Positions 44,930 through 56,684 of a stretch of 64,000 nucleotides of DNA are shown here, piece by piece (positions within the stretch are counted from its first letter, which is position 1; every line of letters begins with the position of its first letter). The stretch covers positions 107,037,284-107,101,283 of the forward strand of contig OV884057.1 of assembly GCA_930367215.1 (NCBI GenBank), read 5' to 3'. The translations under genes and the position numbers were made by a program. Below the pieces are notes generated by a model, which was given only the letters and a program-made list of their open reading frames with translations, was not told the origin of the DNA and did not search any database. This stretch comes from Pollenia angustigena (taxonomy: Eukaryota; Arthropoda; Insecta; Diptera; Polleniidae).

Positions 44930-46617
44930 AGAAAAGAAAATGCTTTTCGCCGAGGATTTAATACTACTGTTAGAAGTTGTGAGAATGACGGAAAATTAAG
45001 TGTGCTAGTTTTCCTGGACTTAACTAAAGCTTTTAATTCTATATGTTACTCTACTAGGATTACGAAACTTAGGAATTTCTTTAACTTTTCTAAATCGGCT
45101 TGTAAGCTTATCTTGTCTTATTTATGTGATAGGACACAGTTTGTGTATTTAGATGGTAGGCTTTCTAGTATTCTTTCAACTACATCTAGTGTTCCTCAGG
45201 GGTCGGTTTTGGGCCCACTCTTATTTATACTTTATATTAATGATTTGCCTGAAGTTCTAAATTCTAGTATGTGTAAGCCGTTTTTATTTGCAGATGATAT
45301 TTTGCTTTAATTTATTACTGGTCAAGATTTTGCTGATGTATTGGAGTCTAATATTAACTACTGCCTTAATAAAATCGACCTGTGGTCTTCCAGAAATTCA
45401 CTGGTTGTTAACCCGTCTAAATCTAAGGCTATTTTGTTTGGATCGTCTGAGAACTTAGTGACAGCTTTTGAGATTTTTATTCGGGATTCTAAAATCGATT
45501 TTGTAAGTCAACATAGATGTTTAGGTATCATCATTGATAATAGGCTTAGTTATGAGTCTCATTTTGTATCTGTGCAATGCCAGATTTCTTGTACTTTACG
45601 TAGAATATATTCCTGCCTTTTCAGGTTAAATGTAAACTAGGTAGGTAAGGTAGAAAGGTCGGTGTGAAGTCTCCTTCACACCCTCACCCAGAGACCAATA
45701 TGGTCTATTGTGACGTCTTAATTAGAGATAGCTATATGAAGGTAGAAAGTAGGTAAAATAAACAGCGAAAGCACAAGACAGATCCAAAAGATAGGTAGAA
45801 AAGATAGGTAGAAAAGAAAGGAAAGAAAAGAAAAGAAGGTAAAGGACCAACCCCGAGAGATAAATGTAGACTAGCTCATGCGCTTCTTATGCCGCAGAGT
45901 TGGTGTCAGGGACCATTGCCATGAACTTAAAGATATTGGAGCGGGTTGTTAATGCTGTGACTCTTTATGTTTTTAATATCTGTAGACGTGAACATACATC
46001 CGAATTTGTAAAGAAGTTTTTAGGGTGTTACTTTGATAAATTCGTAAAGTACCGTTATATTCTTCTATTTCATCGCATTATTAAAAGTGGCATACCTGTC
46101 CAGTTATGTAATGAATTTACTTTTTCGCGGTCGAATATGAACAAGCAAATTCTTATACCTAGAATTAGGTGTTCTTTGTTTGAGAGGTCTTTTATTGTAA
46201 GGGTTGCTCGCTGCTGGAATAGTTTACCGCATGAATTGCGGATTTTTTTCGCAATCTAATAATGTGTTTCGCCTTAAGCTTTTTAAGCATTTTACAAGTT
46301 TCTTTCCATAGTTTTTTATGTTTTCTGTAAAGTAGCTTTCAAATTGTTTTTACTTCTTTATGATTCATAATGTTTGATATGAGTTGTGACAAATACCGGA
46401 TTAAAATTGCTGAACTGAATCTTTTTATAGTACTTTTTATAATTTGTTACGGCTGGGGAGCCAATAAGTTGTATTAATGGGTGCAGTTTTATTAATAAAT
46501 GTAAGTTATTTGTATAGATTAGGTTAAGTACTGAACTCGGGATTGTATTGCTGTGTAATACGTTTTTGGCCCAAATGGCTTTGTATCACAATATGGATTA
46601 ATAAATAAATAAATAAA
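44930..46617 (+). pseudogene. 5'-truncated LINE: reverse transcriptase and 3' end
   Basis: RT starts at 'FRRGFNTTVRSC' and contains 'VLVFLDLTKAFNSI', 'SSVPQGSVLGPLLFILYIND' and the catalytic box 'FLFADDILL', followed by a stop at 45308. The next part (45341-45640) gives 'VNPSKSKAILFGS' and 'CLGIIIDNRLSYESHF'. A 220-bp insert at 45641 interrupts it, and the C-terminal part 'YVFNICRREHTSEF' to 'ARCWNSLPHELR' follows in another frame. The 3' end is an (AATA)n-type tail near 46595-46617 instead of poly-A, a habit of several CR1/Jockey-group LINEs. 46620-46960 shows only a short palindrome (TATACCC...GGGTATA at about 46627-46663). Confidence 0.75.
45641..45860. mobile_element. SINE-like insertion in the LINE
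   Basis: Flanked by TAAATGTAAACTAG (45627-45640) and TAAATGTAGACTAG (45861-45874), a 14-bp duplication with one change. The body has a hairpin GGTGTGAAG-TCT-CCTTCACACC and a second palindrome AGACCAATATGGTCT, then purine-rich AGATAGGTAGAAA repeats. No ORF. I do not recognise the family; the RNA source is unknown. Confidence 0.6.
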
Positions 46618-46963
46618 ACGCCATTAGTATACCCTTTTCACAACTAATTGTGGTGCAGGGTATAAAAAAAGTTTGTAGTTAAACGAGATATGTTTTCGTT
46701 TTTAACATATCTAGTTAAAAGGTTAGTTATGACAAATTGATTGAAGAATTCACATTTGAAAAAGCTTTAAATATTTGGATAATTTTATGAACAAAATTTT
46801 AAGCGCCTTCCAAAATAACATTACATTGTTAGCATAACAATAATTCAAGACTGATTTAAGGAGCCAAATATTAGTTCGGGTTTGCTAGTGTTTTTTTTTA
46901 TGTCCTAAGTTTAATTTAATTCTAGTTTCTTGCTTTTTAAAAACCATTATTTAGTTAAATCAC

Positions 46964-47085
46964 CTGTGAAGCCATATATATAGCAGCTGCAGCCACAGAA
47001 ATAGGGGACCTCCCAGGCACAATATCCATTTCAACAGCTTTCTTTGCAATGTGAGTAGCAGCACGCTGTACCATATTAGGCAAAT
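46964..47085 (-). CDS. TfIIB: TFIIB, second-to-last exon
   Basis: 122 bp: two bases completing the D codon, then 40 codons, '[20 protein letters not shown]' and '[20 protein letters not shown]'. This is part of the second cyclin-like repeat of TFIIB. The acceptor is TTTTAG (complement of 47086-47091) and the donor GTGATT. Lengths and phases fit both neighbours exactly (78 codons plus 1 base upstream, phase 0 downstream). The intron to the exon above is only 57 bp, against 29 kb below. Confidence 0.95.
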
Positions 47086-47142
47086 CTAAAATCAATAAAG
47101 CCGTTTAATAGAGCAAAAATAACAAAGAATAAGAATATTTAC

Positions 47143-47377
47143 CAAGGTTTGCACAAAATCTGGACATAAAATCAGCTGTAGTTATCAAATCGACGCTAGT
47201 TTCAAGAGCTTTAAGAGTTAGTTTAAAACATCTTCCAATTTCTTTTTTACTGATTTTGCTGACAGCGCAAATTTCTTTAAATGTACGTGGAACTCCTTCT
47301 TGACGACATGCAATGTAAAGACATGCAGAAGCTTTAGCATCATTGGAACGACCTTTCAGATTTTTACCATCATGAAC
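47143..47377 (-). CDS. TfIIB: TFIIB, internal exon
   Basis: 235 bp reading '[20 protein letters not shown]', '[20 protein letters not shown]', '[20 protein letters not shown]' and '[18 protein letters not shown]'. It covers most of the first cyclin-like repeat and the start of the second. The acceptor is CTTCTAG (complement of 47378-47384) and the donor GTAAAT. The zinc ribbon and B-finger/linker exons that must precede it were searched for by eye in 47378-64000 and not found. Confidence 0.95.
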
Positions 47378-47399
47378 CTAGAAGAAAACAAGATTGCTA

Positions 47400-47720
47400 C
47401 ATAAGGCTATGCCGAATCTTATATACCCTTCACCATGGTGCGATAATAACAGAAAGTAATATAAATACCGTCCTTTTTATATAAATAAATCAACTTTGTA
47501 CCACGCCGACTTGGCCCAAATGTGGGCGGATGTTGTATATTGATAACCAGGATATTGATAACGTGTACCAAATTTGGAAACGGCTCTTGCCGTTCTCCAG
47601 ATATACAGAAATCTATAATATATTTGTATGGGAAGTTTCACGCCCACTTGTTCAATCTCGCCTAAATTTTGTCGGACCAATCAGGCTGAATTTTAATAGA
47701 AAACAATTCCGGACTATATG
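47400..47720. repeat. Dispersed fly-type repeat
   Basis: Begins GCCGAATCTTATATACCCTT and continues into blocks such as CACGCCCACTTGTTCAATC and TTCCGGACTATATGTGACAT. Sequences of this type occur throughout muscomorph intronic DNA (memory). Not coding. Confidence 0.5.
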
Positions 47721-48443
47721 TGACATTCACTCTTTGTCTGCAAAACAAAGTTCAACGTTGGTAATTTTTACATCGTTTCGTACACATTTGATTTTTGCAT
47801 GTGTTCGTTTTTTATTGAAAGTGCTTTGTTTGCATTGTTTGTTGCGCACGCAATATAACACAATTGTGTAAATTCAAAAGGCACACATTCTTATACTTTT
47901 GCATTCAAGTAGTCATTGTCCACTCGAAGAGACGCTTTGTTTACATTAACAACAATAACAACAATAAACCACTCGATGAGACGCTTTGTTAAAATTAACA
48001 ACAATAAAAACAACAAGAATACATTGTTCATACAGAACTACTGTACTTTTTAAGATAATAAAAAAAAGTCTTCTGTTTCTATGGAAATTGTTTGTACCTA
48101 CATATGTGCGTTTAGTTTCATTTTAATTTTTTTTTCTTGTACTACATAGTAACTGCTGAATGCCTACATGAGTAATAATTGCTTGATTTCTGGCTTTTTT
48201 GTTTGTATTTTTTTGTAACTTGCCAAAACAATCATTGTCGGACCAAACACACAAACATCTTAATTGGCAAACGAAGCTTAACGATGGAATAAATAACCAA
48301 GCACGATGTGCATTATTTGACTGACTGCAAACCAGCAGCGAATGTTTGCGGTTGCGCAAGTTTGATTGTATGACCGCAAGCGAGTGTATTTGTTGCTGTT
48401 CATTTAATGCGATTTTTTTGCAATCTCACAAATCCGTTCTCTG
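47720..48443. mobile_element. hAT-type element R, copy 2, left end missing
   Basis: Aligns to 10084-10406, 14805-14845 and 16025-16347 without the two insertions, and ends in TTCTCTG. It supplies the unoccupied sites TTTCTATGG (48076-48084) and TTTAGTTTCA (48111-48120). Confidence 0.7.
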
Positions 48444-48567
48444 ATACATATACATATAACTACCAAGACCCCGATTATATCTGGGGGTCTTCGTCAAATC
48501 CATTTCAACGGACACTCTGATAGACGGACATCGTTAAATCTACATCGCTCCTCATAAGGACCCAGAA

Positions 48568-48719
48568 TATATCGTCACCTAAAATGCAAAGGCAGTAACA
48601 ACAAAAAAATTCAAAATCGAGTTTTTGATAGATTATGATACACTAGACTAAATTACATGTCCCTATAAACTTAAAAAAAAGTGTTGTTACGCCCTTTTGC
48701 ATTTTAGGTGACGATATAT
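48568..48719. mobile_element. MITE (CGTCACCTAAAATGC arms)
   Basis: Arms TATCGTCACCTAAAATGCAA / complement, TA at the flanks, inserted in the fly-type repeat that runs 48444-48567 and resumes after it. Confidence 0.65.
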
Positions 48720-49044
48720 ACTTTATAGGGTCTAAGGTCAATATTGTAGAAATTACAAACGAATGACAACCTTCACCGAAGAAAAAATATAAAACTATTG
48801 AAAGTAAGAAATTATAACTTGAGTAAGTAAGAGAAGTATGTATAATTTTACTCTTACACCTTTCGCCACTGTAATTTTTTTTTTTTAACCATTTTTAATA
48901 TCTTGCAAAAACAAAGTAAAAAAAAAATTGTTTTTAATTTTTTTTTTTTAAAGATTGAAGAAATAGCTATCTAATCTATTCTTATTACATTTGCTGTAAG
49001 TTCTAAATAAATAAATCGAATCTTATAAAATTTGTAAATTTTTT

Positions 49045-52000
49045 TCTAAATATGTATGAAATAAAAACATTTTTGGAAGAGAAAGGCTTCAACGTAAAGC
49101 TTACAAAAATTAAACGCATCCGATTTACAACTTGAAATATATTCTGTACAGAAGAATCACTAAAGAGCCGCACAAAAGAAATGGACCCGTTCAATGTTTA
49201 AACTGCCAAGAATTTAGAATTAGAATACTTTCTTAAAAATAAACAAATTGATGTCATATTGGTTTCTGAAACTCATTTGACCTCAAGAAATACATACGTT
49301 AAAAATCAATGGTTATATACTATACACGCAAAGAAAAAACATGGTTGATACAATCACAAACGCAAACTATCATTAATGTTTGTGGTTATGATTGTGTCAA
49401 ACACGTCTTAGGTAACAATATATGTTCAAAAATAATGTTTATAGTTAATTATTGTCACAAACATGTTATTATGTTCAAAAGAAATAAGCAAACGATCCTT
49501 CAAACCATCTTTCTATTTTTCCCAACACCATGTAACATGTCTAGTTCAACATGTTATATGTTTCTCAGAATAAAACAAAAAACATATTTAGTTTCAAAAA
49601 TTTATATTTTAATAAAATGTAATAAATATATGCTAATATTAATAAATAAAATGTAGCATATGTATATTAAAAAATAAACTTATATACACACATTTAAGAA
49701 AAGTAAAATAAAGGATAAAACAAACATACCTTTATCTGTATAAGTATAAAGTAGAACAGAAATTAAAAAAATTCGGGGCTAATGACAAAATTTTGTGTCA
49801 AAATTTCGAAGCCGGTTTCAATGATGTTGGTTTTTTTTTGGCTGCAAGAAAGACAACGCAATTGATTATTTATACATTTATATAATTGTGTTTATATAAA
49901 TAACTTACCTGTCTAAATAAACGTATAATAACTAATTTATTTCCTTGGTTTTGCATGGCAACGTTTTAATAATTTTGTAATTCATGTTTCCCGAAAATGA
50001 CGTATCAACACACACTGTTTGCAATAAATTACAATAAATGTTTGCTTCTTTAAAGAATGTATTTTTAAGCAAACAAAAATTATGGTATTAAACATACCTT
50101 TTGTGGGCAACTAATATTATTATTATAATTTTATAGTTGAAAACATTTCATATAATTTAATATGTTAAGCTAGATCAGAGTAACTTTTAAGGTTTAAAAC
50201 ACCATATAATATTATTAAAGTGAATTTAAAAATGTTAAGGACAAAAAATATTTTTTCAAGTTATATTAGGACTATAATAAAATTATTAGGGTAAGCATAT
50301 TAGGCAAATGTGAACAAAAATGGTTGTAGTGACCACTCATTAATCATGTTTTTTCTCTGCGTGTATGATACCAAGGACCCTCGAGATAGAGCTTGTGGAG
50401 GTTCTGCCATTTTGATAAAAACCCGAGTCAAACACTACCTAATGTGTGATCATCGTGAAGATTATCTCCAAGCAACGAGCATTTGCTTTGATTAATTAAA
50501 TAGAAACCTAGCAATTTCATCGTTATACTCCCCACCTAGATTTTCAGTATCTGAAAGCCAATATTATAAATATTTTAAATCATTAGGACCCTGTTTCCTA
50601 GCCGCAGGCGATTATAACGCTAAACATACCTTCTGGGGGTCACGACTTATACAATTTCTAAAATGGATTTAAATGTGGTAGCGAAAATATATTCCACAGA
50701 TGTCAAGCGTCTCTTGTATGAAAAAAGTAGAGCTCGAAGAGAGTGGCAATTGCGCAGATCCCCTCAACTTAAGAACTTACTAAAAGAGTGTGCAAAAAGG
50801 CTAAGAAAGTTACTGCAGACTCAGAAAACTGCTTACATGGAAAATTATCTTAAGGAACTTGATGCAACTCCGCAATCAGACTACTCATTATGGCGTGCAG
50901 CTAGAAATCTCAAAAGGCCAGTTGTCTCCAAGCCACCATTAAGAAACTTGAGTGGAAGTTGGGCAAGAAATGATATTGAAAAAGGAAATCTGTTTGTTAA
51001 TCATTTGAAAAACGTTTTTACCCCCAAACATATTTATTTATTTATTAACAGTAATAATAAAAACCTAATATCTCATGATATTGCGGCCGAGTTACCACCT
51101 GTTGCTATTAGAGCAGCTGTTCCCCTCAGATTTGAGATAAGAGAGATCGAAAAGCCTTTTTGTGATTTAAACCCAAAAAAAAGCCCCTGGTTTTGATAAG
51201 ATCAGCAACAAAATGCTTTTGGAACTACCCAGCACAGCAAAGAAAATTATTCTTTTTATTTTTAATGCTATTTTATGCCTTGAATACTATCCTCAAACGC
51301 GGAAGGTTTCCTTAGTTACCATGATACCTAAACCTGGAAAGGATCACACAAATGTTGAGTCATATATGTAGGTCTATAAGCTTACTTTCTTATATATCAA
51401 AGCTGTTTGAGAATCTGGTATTTTCAAAATTAACCCCAGTTTTAAATGAAAATAGATGTATTCCTAACCACCAATTCGGCTTTAGAAGAGAACACAGCAC
51501 AATTAAACAAACCCATCGAAAAGTAAACGCCATACGAAAAGCCTTTGAAGAAAGAAAATATTGTTCCGCTCTCTTCATCGATGTTTCTCAAGCTTTTGAT
51601 AGTCTGTCATGAAGGCTTGTTACATCAATTAAAGCAAAATTTACAAGCAAACAAACACAAGCTGTTAGAAAGCTACTTAGTCGGTCGTTAATTTATAATT
51701 AAAGAAGGAAATTTCTTTAGTTCACCTCAGCCAATTGGCGCCGGAGTCCCACAAGGCAGCATCCTGGGCCCTCTATTATACTTGATTTATACTTCGGACA
51801 TGCCAACAAACAACTACACGCAAACTTCAACATTTGCAGACGATACAGCATCTCGTTACTTACAGGAGCATATAGAGGCAACATTAATTCAAATAAAACT
51901 AACAGCAATTCAAATTCATTGGCTTATTGGAAGAAATTCTGTCCCTAGTCTTGATTGCAAGCTTCTACTTTACAACTCTATCTGTAAGCCTATCTGGTGC

Positions 52001-52045
52001 TACGGTTTTCAGCTATGGGGCACTGCGTCGCACAATACCTTAATG
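49045..52045 (+). pseudogene. Jockey-like LINE, internally deleted
   Basis: 'YEIKTFLEEKGFNVKLTKIK' (49050-49110) is the end of a jockey-type ORF1. The endonuclease start 'FLKNKQIDVILVSETHL' follows at about 49230, is split by the 1-kb element at 49325-50363, and resumes 'DRACGGSAILIKTRVKHY'. Later parts give 'AAGDYNAKHTFWGS', the linker (50663-51196), 'TMIPKPGKDHTNVES' and 'HQFGFRREHSTIKQTH'. RT then reads 'LFIDVSQAFDSLS', 'GVPQGSILGPLLYLIYTSDM' and 'FADDTA', then jumps to the thumb by deletion. It ends at 52045 without a clear tail. Same family as the copy at 54357-56684 on the other strand. Confidence 0.75.
49325..50363. mobile_element. TA-flanked TIR element in the endonuclease
   Basis: Ends CACGCAAAGAAAAAACATG / complement CACGCAGAGAAAAAACATG, TA on both sides (49323-49324, 50364-50365). 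The endonuclease reading joins across it. Ends and target resemble the CACAGAAAAAATT element at 1675. Non-coding. Confidence 0.75.
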
Positions 52046-52389
52046 TAGAACAAAATTGTGCAAAAATATATCGAGTTGACCCAGACCAATAATATTTTGC
52101 AGTATACATATGGTTATAATAAACAAAATTTCAAGTTTTGAAGAAATTCCGTCAAAGGATTTATGTACCTTTTTTAAAAAAATTTAATTTGGCAACACTT
52201 TTAATGTTGAATTGTTGAAAATTACCAAATCTATCTATATATAATGTTAAAATTGATGTACTTAATTTTTTATAAATTCTAGTAAGGATTTCTGTATTTT
52301 AAAATTCGATACAAATAATTTAAATATTTCATAATTAAAATATTTCATACAAAAATATAAAACAACAAGTACAATTTGGTGTTCCGGAA
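52046..52389. other. No recognisable feature
   Basis: AT-rich stretch between two LINE remnants in opposite orientation. Confidence 0.4.
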
Positions 52390-52512
52390 AAAGCACTAAA
52401 AGAGACTTAAACTCAATTATTATTAGTATGTCTTTCTTTATTAGTATTTTAAATACTTTTAATGTACAATATCAAAAAATTTATGTATCAAATATTTCTA
52501 GCTCTTTTAATA

Positions 52513-52743
52513 CCCCTGACAGATATAGGATTTCTATACTATACTAGCATGGTATACTACATGTGTGTCAACCTAATCTACAATTAAACCATGCAACAAA
52601 GTGGTATATTTCTGGTTTATATACTACGAAAATGTACGTGGTATCTTATTTAAAGTATACGTACTACAAGTCTGCCAATATAATATAGAATATAAAACCG
52701 TAGTATACATACCATGGTATGTAAACTATTTGTCTGTCAGGGG
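52513..52743. mobile_element. MITE (CCCCTGACAGA)
   Basis: Ends CCCCTGACAGA / TCTGTCAGGGG with TA at both flanks (52511-52512, 52744-52745). Repeated ATACCATGGTAT-like motifs inside. It cuts the LINE after the codons for L-I-Y-V-R. Confidence 0.7.
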
Positions 52744-54356
52744 TATTACGTACATATATTAGTTGTTCTGATTCAGGTGCTTTTCCGTTTTTTATTTTTT
52801 TAATGAATTTAATTGTGTTTAATTTAATTCTTTGTTTTATATTTAGCCATCTAAGTGATTCTAACATGTAATTAATTGATGTGTATCGGTTACACTTTAA
52901 TATGACACGCATAAATTTATTTTGGAGTTTTTGCAGTCTTTCAATTTGGTTTATTGTACAGCATGAGAATAGAATTGTTGACCCGAACTCGAAATGAGGT
53001 TTAATCATTGTATTGTATATATTAATTGCTGTTAATATTGTTACTTGTTTTCGCAACCTTTTGAAGAAACTTATTTTTTTGCCAATCTTCTTACAGATAT
53101 AGTCGATATGATTTTTAAAATTTAATTTTTTATCGATTACAAAACCCAAATACTTAATTTGCTCTACCTTTTCAATTATGTTATTGTTTATTTTAAAAGT
53201 TATGTTGCTATTAGTGTTTATTTCCATTATTTTTGTTTTGCCTTCGTTTAATTTCAGTTTGTTCATTTTTAGCCACTCCGCAACTTTTTCAAAGTCCCGA
53301 TTTAGTTTGTCGTAGCATTCACTATCCGAGCTCGCTTCCACAAAAATAAGTGTATCGTCTGCATACAATATTATTTCACATTCATCAACTATTTTAGGAA
53401 TGTCGTTTATGTATATGATAAACAATAAAGCTCCTAGGATTGATCCCTGCGGTACTCCATAGTCATTTTTAATTTTATTAGATTTGATATTGTTTACTTT
53501 TGTCATTTGTTTTCTATTTGTTAAATATGATTGAAACCATTTTAGTTCTTTATCCTGAATCCCGTATTTATGTAATTTTTGGATTAATATATTTCTATCT
53601 ATCGTCTCAAATGCTCGTTTAAAGTCTAAAAATACTGCAACCATTTTTCTACTTTTTTCCATCTATTGATTAGGTAGTTTACCGATGTTTCACATGAGAA
53701 ATTTTTCCTAAATCCCGATTGATATTTGGATATTAAGTTGTTGGATTCCATATACTTCTCTAATTGTTCCTTAACTACTTTTTCGATTATTTTCTCGCAT
53801 GTCTTTAATGTGTTTATTGGCCGAAAGTCTTCACACTTGGAGGTTTTTGCAATCTTTTCAAATGGTGTTACCATTGACTCTTTCCAATTTTCAGGGAATA
53901 CTCCTGGTCCTAGTGATTTATTTATTACTAGCTGACCCGGTCCGCGTTGCTGGCCCCAAGCAAACATTAGTGTTGTATTACCAGACGATTTAAGTTGAGC
54001 TTTAAACGAAATTTACAGCCTTTAAAATTTTCCTTCCGTAAAAACCTAAATCGGTCAAGCCGTTCTCAAGTTATGCGCTTAATATAAAAAGTGGGCGTAG
54101 AAGTAGGCGTGATACATTTTTCTTTCGATGAAAACGTAAAATGGAATAATACGAACATTTAAAAGAAAAATTAGTCAAATCGAAGGAGCCGTTTTTTGAT
54201 TTTAGGTAAATCGAAAAAAGTGGGCGGGGCAAAATTTTCTTTCCGTAAAAACCTAAGTTTGACCATGGCAATCATTTTAAAGAAAAAATCGTTTGAATCG
54301 GTCAAGCCGTTCTCAACTTATGCGCTTAATAGAAAAAATGGGCGTAAAAGTAGGCG

Positions 54357-56684
54357 TTTTTTTTTTTTTTTTTTTTTAATAATTTATTTTTATTATTGAA
54401 TCTTTCTTATCGAAATTTACAATATGTATTCAAATCTTAATTCTACTTGTTGTTTATTAGTTGTTACCTGTGTAACCACTAACTGCTGTATTCAAATTTT
54501 TAAGACTGTCTTCTAGTAAGGCTCAAAGTATCGGTTCTTTTTAGCCTCTGGTGACCTTCGAACTGAAGCAAACCCCGAGCGAGGTAGTTAGGGTGAACCA
54601 TTAGTTTATCGATGTAGCTTATTGAATATTTTTTAATTTCCTCCTGGATAGTGGGGACGTTGAGATCTCTGTGGATAATATCATTACGTATATACCATGG
54701 GGCGCAGACAATTTGTCGTAATATTCTAGACTGTCTTCTTTGAAGCTTTTGGATGTTAGATGCGCATGCAGTACCCCATAATTGGATGCCATATGTCCAT
54801 ATTGGTTTTATGATGGACTTGTATAGAAGAACTTTGTTGTCTAAAGACAAGTTTGAGTTTCTACCGAGAAGCCAATGTAGTTGAGCTGCTTTAAGTTTCA
54901 TAGCCGTTATTTTCGCTTCGATATGACGAGACCAGGTCAAACGTCTATCTATATGAACTCCCAAGTACTTTACATGGTTTTCTACCGGAACAGTGATGTT
55001 ATTTATTTTTACTGCTGGGCACGTTTGTCTTCTGAGCGTGAAAGTTAAGTGAGCACATTTAGCCGGGTTAACCTTTATTCTCCATTTTTCTAGCCATGCC
55101 TCTAGTTCATTGATGTGGGACTGCAGATTTTGCGATGCGACTTTTGGGTCATGGTTAACGCTAATAAATGCTGTGTCGTCTGCAAATGTAGAGGTATGCG
55201 TGCTCAGGTTTGTTGGCATATCCGCTGTGTATATTATATATAGAAGCGGTCCTAATATGCTGCCTTGGGGAACACCAGCAGTAATTTTCTTGAGGGGGGA
55301 GTATTTATCTTGCGACCTTACTATGAATGTTCTGCCTGTTAGATAGCTCTCCAGAAGCTTGTGAGTGTTTTGAGGAAGCATTCGTGTTATTTTGATGAGT
55401 AGCCCATCATGCCAAACTTTGTCAAATGCTTGGGAAATGTCTATAAACAGGGCTGAGCAGTATTGCTTTTTCTCAAACGCCGATCTAATAAGGGTGACAA
55501 TTCTATGCACTTGCTCTATTGTACCATGTTTCGCTCTGAATCCGAACTGGTGATCCGGGATGATGTCGTGTTCATTTAGATGAGGAGTTATACTTAAAAT
55601 GAATATTTTTTCGAAAAGCTTTGATAGGATTGATAATAAGCTTATCGGTCTGTACGACGCAACCTGGCTAGCATCTTTTCCTGGCTTGGGAATCATAACA
55701 ATTATAGACTTCTTCCATGAGGATGGGAAGTATAGCGTTAAAAATGAACAGCAAGATTCTGGAAGCAGACGAAGGTAAGTTTCTTATCATTGACCCTGTG
55801 ATACGGTCAAGTCCGGGAGATTTTCTAATATTCACTTTTTCTATTGCAGATTTTACTTGAGTAATGTTAAATTTTAATGGATGGTTTACCTTATCAGGAA
55901 TGGTTGGACGACAGGAACAAGTATGTGTATCATGTGGCGTGAAAACTTTCTCAAGATGGCCCGCGAAAGCGTTTAATTTTTCATCTGTGTTTTTCGCCCA
56001 AGTGCGGTTTTCCAGTCTTAATGGAGATTCTTGGGTTATAGGGCATTTCATATGCCGTACAGCCTTCCATAAGCTATAATTGGAGTTTTTTGTGGCATCT
56101 AGGCTGTTTAGATAGCCTTCTATTGCAGACTCGTGGTTCTGTCTCAATTTGTTGCGAAGAGTTGTCAGGCATAATTGTAGTTGGGCCTTAGTGGTTGGGG
56201 AACGACTGTTTTGCCATTGTCTTCTTAACTTCCTTTTTTCTCTGATAAGGGTCTCTATATCCGTCGATGTATTGTAAGGAGCACGTTTAATTGTCCGCTT
56301 GATTGGGGTTGCATTTCTTGCTGCAGCATCCAAGACTTCTGTAAATCGGTCGACAGCTATTTGGATGTCAGATGAATTTTTTAGGGGAATGCACTGTGAT
56401 AGGTGAGAGCTCACATACATTTTATACTTTAACCAATTTGTGTTTCTGTTTGGATAGGAAAACCAGTTTGCAGCTGCGGCGTCAGAGTTATATTTTAAAA
56501 TGAGGATTGAAGGTGAATGATCAGACGAAAGATCATAGGAGGAACTAACTAGTACCTGATCGCGCTTGATGTTTTTGATTACAGCAAAGTCAATAAGGTC
56601 TGGTAGCTTGTTGAAGTCGGTTGGCCAATAGGTAGGCTCACCACTCGATACCACATCAAAGTTATTTGCAGTTACGGTATTACG
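54357..56684 (-). mobile_element. Jockey-like LINE insertion with 13-bp target duplication
   Basis: GTAAAAGTAGGCG occurs immediately before (54344-54356) and after (56685-56697). The poly-A tail appears as a T-run at 54357-54377. 5'-truncated, 2328 bp. Confidence 0.9.
54500..56654 (-). pseudogene. Jockey-like ORF2: endonuclease end and reverse transcriptase
   Basis: 56654-55700: end of the endonuclease ('SSDHSPSILIL'), linker and 'IEKVNIRKSPGLDRI'. A frameshift at about 55700 leads to 'MIPKPGKDASQVASYRPISL', 'HQFGFRAKHGTIEQVHRI', 'ALFIDISQAFDKVWHDGL', 'GVPQGSILGPLLYIIYTADM' and the catalytic box 'FADDTAFI' (about 55180). The thumb and C-terminus follow ('NHVKYLGVHIDRRLTW', 'PIWTYGIQLWG'). 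The RT half (398 codons) is intact, so this is a fairly recent copy with one visible frameshift plus 5' truncation. Confidence 0.85.

Larger units (their letters stand above)
17767..46963 (-). other. TfIIB intron of 29.2 kb, filled with mobile elements
   Basis: The donor GTGATT (complement of 46958-46963) follows the codons M-A-S-Q; the acceptor is TTTTCAG next to 17766. The interior holds at least two Gypsy-type elements with coding remains plus one decayed LTR element, four complete hAT-type elements at separate sites plus one nested inside another, two LINEs, several MITEs and a Helitron end, in both orientations. Confidence 0.9.

Noticed and set aside
45656..45690. GGTGTGAAG-TCT-CCTTCACACC hairpin as a regulatory RNA element or terminator
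   Set aside because: It is part of a SINE-like insert in a dead LINE; no evidence of host regulation.
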